From: Bryoerythrophyllum caledonicum
Taxonomy: Eukaryota; Streptophyta; Bryopsida; Pottiales; Pottiaceae
Length of the DNA stretch: 64,000 bases
Reading direction: 5' to 3'
Assembly (NCBI GenBank): GCA_963971425.1
Contig: OZ020518.1
Location: forward strand, 8,473,989-8,537,988
Of this stretch, positions 58,154 to 64,000 are shown piece after piece. Position numbers and translations under genes: made by a program. The notes under the pieces are model-generated. The model worked only from the letters and a program-made list of their open reading frames with translations. It made no database searches and was not told the origin of the DNA. How positions within the stretch are numbered: the first letter of the stretch is position 1; each line of letters starts with the position of its first letter.

Positions 58154-61100
58154 TACTCACAAAGACAAGTTTACTCACTCAGCGATTCTCTCAAACACTC
58201 CAACACACTACAATTCACGCAAACTCACAATGTTTACAAGAGTCCCACTTCTGGCTTCTACAATGGTCTTTCTTCTTCCCTCTCACGATACCTCATAATG
58301 AACTGACCTACTCCATTAACTTTGACAGCTTACATTACCCTAACTGTCTCTATTCCCATCATTACCACTTCTTTCACTCACCTCACACGTACTAACCCAT
58401 CATCACAACTAAACTGCCTACCTCCCTTTTTAAACAAAATCCGTCGCGGGTTTTTAATGTTCTATTATGATTTGAAGTCCAATTCGGACTACGCAATATA
58501 AAGCCATAACCGATTGCCATTAATACGAGTAGTAAATTTAGTGCCCATAAAATCTTCCAATTGCACTGAACCATTGGGAAATCCTTCAATAATGCGATAT
58601 GGGCCATGCCAACGAACTTGAAATTTGCTTGGAAAATTTTTAAAACGACTATCATAAAGTAATACTAAATCATTGGGCATAAAAGACTTTGGCCGTAATT
58701 TACTATCATAATAATTCTTTCTCCTCTTTTGAGTAGTTTCCATTGTAAATAAAGCATTCGCACGAATTTCATCCAATTGTTCCAATTTCATTAACCGGTG
58801 TTCCAATGATTCGGAATCCCCTAAGCGATTATCAATAGCGATTCGTAAACTGGGCACTTCCAATTCTATTGGTAAAATTGCTTCTTGTCCATAAACTAAT
58901 TGAAAAGGTGTAGCATTGGTAGTAATTTTAAATGCAGTACGGTACGCCCAGAGAGCAGCAAACAATTTGGTATCCCAATCTGTACCCGCTCCTGAAATTG
59001 TCTTCGTTTAAATCTTGCATAAAATACCATTGGTCTTCTTTGTTTGTCCATTTGCTCTTGGATGATACGGAGTAGTCTTTCGATGTTTAATTTCATATTT
59101 TGCCGTTAATGCTTTAATTGTACTATTAATAAAATGAGTCCCACGATCACTAATCAATTCCTTTGGACATCCAAAACGAGTAATAATATTTTCATATAAA
59201 AATGTGGCCACCGTATTGGCATTATCAGTCTTTGTTGCAGAAGCTTTAGCCCATTTTGTAACATAATCAGTGGCTACCAATATATAACGTTTTTGTCCAA
59301 TCCGAGAAGCAGGTGCAATTGGGCCCACAAAATCAATACCCCATTTTTCAAACGGTGCTTGGGCAAGAATTGGTACTAATGGCATGGCTGAAGTACCGGT
59401 TGGCCGTCCAATTCTCTGACATGGATCACAGCGTCGTACAAATTGGTGTGCATCCGCGAATAATGTTGGCCACCAATATCCAGCCTGTAAAGCCTTTCGT
59501 GCAGTACTGTCTCCAGCAAAATGCCCACCACAGCTATCCAAGTGATAGCCTTCCAATATAGTACAAACTTCATGTTGATAAATACAACGGCGTAAAATTC
59601 CATCCTTTCCTTGCTTATATAAAGCTTCGCCAATCATTGTGTATGGTGCACTCTTTAAAATAAGACGGCGTTTAAGTTTCTCCGTAAAATGTGAAGGAAA
59701 CGTTTGAAATGTTAAATACTGGATCAACTCACTGTATTCCTCGGAAATTACATCCACTGCAAATAATTGTGCATCAGGTAACGCGTCATCAATTGGTTCA
59801 TTTCCCAATACATTGGTTAAACGGGATAAATGATCAGCATTGGCATGAGCCTTCCCAGGGCGTACATTGATAGTGAAATCAAATTCTTGTAGCAACAGCA
59901 CCCATCTTGCAATTCGACCACTCAACTGAGGTTTATTAATCATATACTTGAGAGCATCATGGTCCGCATAAAATACAAATTTATAGCCAAGCAAATAATG
60001 TCTAAACTTTTGTACAGAATAAATCATTCCCAATGCTTCCCGTTCAGTCGTAGTGTAATTGCGCTCGGCGGCAACCAATTGACGACTGGCATAGTAAATT
60101 GGATGATCAAATCCCTTATCATCTTTCTGACTTAAAATAGAACCAATAGCTACATTGGACGCATCCACATAAACATGAAATGGGGTTTTCCAGCACGGTG
60201 CCACCAGAATTGGTGCACTCGCCAATTTTTGTTTTAACGTTTCGAAAGCTACTGTACATTCTTTAGTCCAAATTGGACTGGTTCCATCGTTTGGAGGTTT
60301 CTTTAGAAGATTGGTTAATGGCTCGCAGATAACTGCAAATGAATGGATAAATCTTCGATAATAACTAACATGGCCAACAAAACCACGGACTCCCGTTACG
60401 GTATCCGGTTGCGGTAAATTTAATATAAGCTTAACTTTATCAGGGTCCGTAGCAATACCAGCAGTTGAAACTATGTGGCCCAATAATTTACCAGAGGGTA
60501 CCCCGAATTGACATTTGTCCGTATTGAGAGAGATTCCATATTTTGCACATTGTTCTAAACACTTTCCCAAGCATTCCAAATGTCTCGCTCGTGAACTAAA
60601 CGTACAAAATTCATCTAAAAATATCTCCATAGAAATTCTCAAATACTCTTGAAATGCTTGTGTCATCACCCGTTGAAATGTGGCAGGTGCATTACAAAGT
60701 CCAAATGGCATTACTTTGTATGCAAATGTTCCCCAATCCGTTGTAAAAGTAGTCTTCAATTGATCTTCCTTAGCAATTTTCACCTGATTATAACCGGAAA
60801 ATCCATCTAAAAACGAGTAACATTCATGTCCAGCTACAGCATCTAATATACTATTTGTAAACGGTAATGGAAAATAGTCCTTCTTAGTTGCCGCATTCAA
60901 TTTCCGAAAGTCTTGACAAATACGAATTTTCCCGTTCTTCTTTGGAACCATAACAATTGGTGAAACCCATTCGCTATAGGGTACTGGGTATATAAATCCC
61001 ACATTCAATAACTTATCCAATTCTTCTTTAACCAATAACGAATATTTTGGATTAAGTCGGTGTTGCCTTTGACAAACTGGTACAGCATTATCTTCCAATA

Positions 61101-64000
61101 TAATTCGATGTTCACAGACTTCGGCTGGAATACCCTTTAAATCCGCATAAGACCAGGCAAAAGCTGACTTATGCCTCGTAAAATAGGAATGCCAAATTGC
61201 TTTTTCTTCACCCGTTATACCATCATAAATTCAAATATTTTTGGGATCAGTCTCATTACCCAAATTCATGGATTGACACTTTGGAGTTTTAAAAACTTCT
61301 TGAATAACCTTATGCTTGGTATCAGATTCTTTCATAAAATCAGATAAATTAGAACTTTCCAATTCAGGTTCCATAGCATTTACTTGATGAACTTCATGTG
61401 GATTCATCCAATGTACAATCATATGATTAGAGTCATCAATAACAGCTGGATCAACTAAATATTCACCCAATCCTGCGCATTGATATTTAACGGGATTACA
61501 TTCGACGGTTACCGGTTTATCAATATGGATGCAATTGAAATCTTCCAATTCATCTTCTAACGATTCATCTTCACAGTCGGACGTGAATTCAAAATTAGCA
61601 ACCTGTGTTTCCCCATGATATTGAACTGGATACATCTGAAGCACAATTTTATCTTTGCCGGCCCCAATTGTCAATGTGCCTCTACCCCAATCATTACGAG
61701 CTTTTGCTTGATATAACCATGGCCTTCCCTACAGAATTGGATAAGACAATATGGAACTTTGCACTCTGAATACAATGTAATCAATTTTGTAAGTAATGCC
61801 TGCAATAACTGTATCAATTCCCCTTAGTGTACCCATAGGTTTAACTCGACTGGAATCTGCCATTCGCAATACTACTGTTGTAGGTAACAATTGGTCCAAT
61901 CCCAATTCATCCATGGTATCAGCGTTCATCAAATTTACACTAGAACCACCATCAACTTGTACACCTGGAACTAGCACACCGTCAATAGAAACATCAATGG
62001 TTGGAGCTCCTGGATCGGGATTCAAACTGATTTCTCTAATTTCCTTATTACGAGATCTGCGTCGAATTAACGACGAGTTTAATGTAGTACGACAATCCGG
62101 TGCAATTGCCAACAATTGTTTCATGGAAATTGTAGGTTGAATTGTACTTAAGTCCTTTAAAATATCATACGGTTCCAGATTGGTTGTAATACCCAATGTT
62201 TGTTTCTTCTTTCCAATTTTGGTTTCCATTATTGGTAAATTTGGTTCTTTCAATACATAAGATTGGTTTGGCAACTGGGACAATATTGGTTTTTCGAGAA
62301 TTGGTGATCGACCCAATATAGTAGTTGGTTTGGGATGAATATTCACCCCTGTTACTGGAATGGGTTCACCATTCTGAATTGGTACTGGTTGATCTTCATC
62401 TATTGGTTTCTCCAATATTGGATTGGATTCGATATTTTTCTGCTGATTCCTTGTAAGTACGGCTTGGACCACTTCTACTCTATGCACTGGTGATTCCTGA
62501 TTAGTTTTAGGGTTCTCTTCCACAATTTGTACTGTAGTTGGTACCTGCTGATCCCTGTTATTGGGATTAAATGGAGCATTACATTGGAAATGTTGGTGAC
62601 CAGATTGCTTACAATTTCCGCAAACTGGAGCATAATTTTCTACAAATTTTGGATTTGGACAATCATTGGCATAATGTCCTAACTGCCGACATCGAAAACA
62701 ACGAACTATCTTTCTTCGTGAACCACCTGGCATATTGGGTGTCTCAACGGGTATGTAACGACTAGGCTGATTCCATGTAGCTTCAGTAAAGGATCCTGGT
62801 TGTCCAGTCACAACAAATGTTGTATTGGACTGTTGATTTGGCATAGCTTGGAAATTGCCTTGTTGGATGTTGCTACAATTTTGCATATTGGATCCATAAT
62901 TTGGGTTAAAATTTGGATTTTGAAAATTTCCACCACCTCTATTTTGTCGATTGGGACGATTACCGTCCCAATTTCCCATATTTCCAATTTGCACTTGATT
63001 AACATCCCATTGAGTCGGTTGAATCATTGTCTGAGCGCCAAATTGCGGTTGACCATTTAAATACCAACATTTAGCGGTAGGATGTTTTCCACCGCAACAC
63101 TTACATTGTACTCCAGTTTGTCGTGGTGACGGACATTCCGTATCAAAATGACCCTGCCCTTTACAATTATTACACCATACATTGGGTCTTGTATTAGTAG
63201 GCTTTTGCCGTTTCTCTTTCTCTTTGGCCATATTAACAGCCAACTCTTCCATTTTCTTGGTAAGATTCAATAACAACGTCTCATTCGAATTTGGCACAAC
63301 ATTTGAAGTTGGTAATTCATGTTGGGGATAAGTCAATGCTGAAGCATACGGTACTACTGCTGTGGACGGTACTGATTGCAACGGTGTCGCATTGATCACT
63401 CCTTGTAAATTGGTAGCTTCTTGAGCCGCATTCACATTCCATGGATAACTTCCTATTAACATATTTCCTCTTTGTACCTGTGGATTCCCCGAATTGGGAA
63501 TCAACGTCGGGCCTACAGGTAACAATTGATCATAATGACATTCTTCCCATATCTTTGCACGTTCTAAAGATGCTCCTACGGTGGCTGGTTGAGCCTCCTT
63601 TACAAACATTTTCAATTCCTGTGGATTCAAACCATTCGTTATTATTGACAATATAAATGACTCAGGCATTTGATTATTCAGCCATTTGCGAAGTATATCT
63701 GCAACTCTCCCATAATAAGACTGAACTGGTTTGCCTAAAAACATTCTGTTTGTCATTAAACTTTCTCGAAGACGATTTTCAAATCCAATTGGCCTAAAAT
63801 GCGTTAGAAAAGCGTTTTTTAAAGCTTCCCAATTTGGAAATTGACCAACTGTTTGACGATTATACCATTCAAATGCCGTATCTTTTAACGTGGCAGGAAA
63901 CCATCTCAGCCATATATCTTCAGTTCTTCCATTATTGGCTACACACGCTGTCAAAAATTGAGACAAATGATGATCTGGATGTGAACCTGGCCAACCACTA
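56470..64000 (-). mobile_element. Ty3/gypsy retrotransposon (Tat/Athila-like), cut by the window edge, broken
   Basis: Minus strand. The gag region (about 63966-61730) has three or four CCHC-type knuckles between 63180 and 62570 (CNNCKGQGHFDTEC, CFRCRQLGHYANDC, CGNCKQSGHQHFQC) and a protease DGGSS near 61940. RT lies about 61000-60500 (LCNAPATFQRVM, a FLDE variant of the YxDD box), RNase H about 60200-59850, and integrase about 59540-59050 (HHCC, IDFVGP, ISDRGTHF), with a C-terminal part to about 58450. A further ORF region follows pol (56470-58153). The style and a 3' extra ORF resemble Tat/Athila lineages. It appears broken by a few changes; the 5' LTR is outside the window. Confidence 0.82.

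Overview
The window looks like nuclear DNA of a plant outside the seed plants, most likely a bryophyte or similar early-diverging lineage. This rests on a SUVR-type (plant) histone methyltransferase with spliceosomal introns, DUF659-type hAT and Ty3/gypsy elements, and a LINE with two endonucleases of the Dualen/RandI type first described in green algae. The species is not identifiable from the sequence. One 200-base run of N (33,226-33,425) marks an assembly gap.

Layout. 1-1,172: non-coding, with a 32-bp minisatellite. 1,185-16,607 (+): 'LINE A', complete from end to end, with a perfect 12-bp target-site duplication, ORF1, a CACATA-rich spacer and a giant ORF2. It is inactive, and carries a 238-bp MITE in ORF1 and a 2.43-kb insert in ORF2. 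16,620-17,150: short MITE-like spacer. 17,150-23,460 (-): 'LINE B', a diverged relative facing LINE A tail to tail and lacking its 3' half. 23,600-26,880: non-coding, with a ~185-bp satellite and a 522-bp MITE. 27,240-30,090 (-): decayed gene of the DUF7869 family. 30,640-33,190: minisatellites. 33,199-46,450 (+): a hAT element with 9-bp inverted ends and a perfect 8-bp duplication. A very young Ty3/gypsy element (36,591-46,056, minus strand, near-identical 1,589-bp LTRs) sits inside its 3' minisatellite. 47,961-53,542 (+): split host gene or genes, namely a coiled-coil/zinc-binding region followed by SUVR-like pre-SET, SET and post-SET exons. 54,177-55,690 (-): remnant of an uncharacterised DFAENY/HGKG family gene with one clean intron. 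56,470-64,000 (-): a second Ty3/gypsy element (Tat/Athila-like), cut by the window edge, with an extra ORF region downstream of pol.

How the parts relate. Most of the window is nested or decayed mobile DNA around one recognisable host function, H3K9-type methylation. The most unusual content is the LINE family. It joins an apurinic-type endonuclease, reverse transcriptase, RNase H and a C-terminal restriction-like endonuclease in one ORF. A 2A-like ribosome-skipping motif stands before the endonuclease in both copies, and a segment resembling an adenine methyltransferase lies between RT and RNase H.
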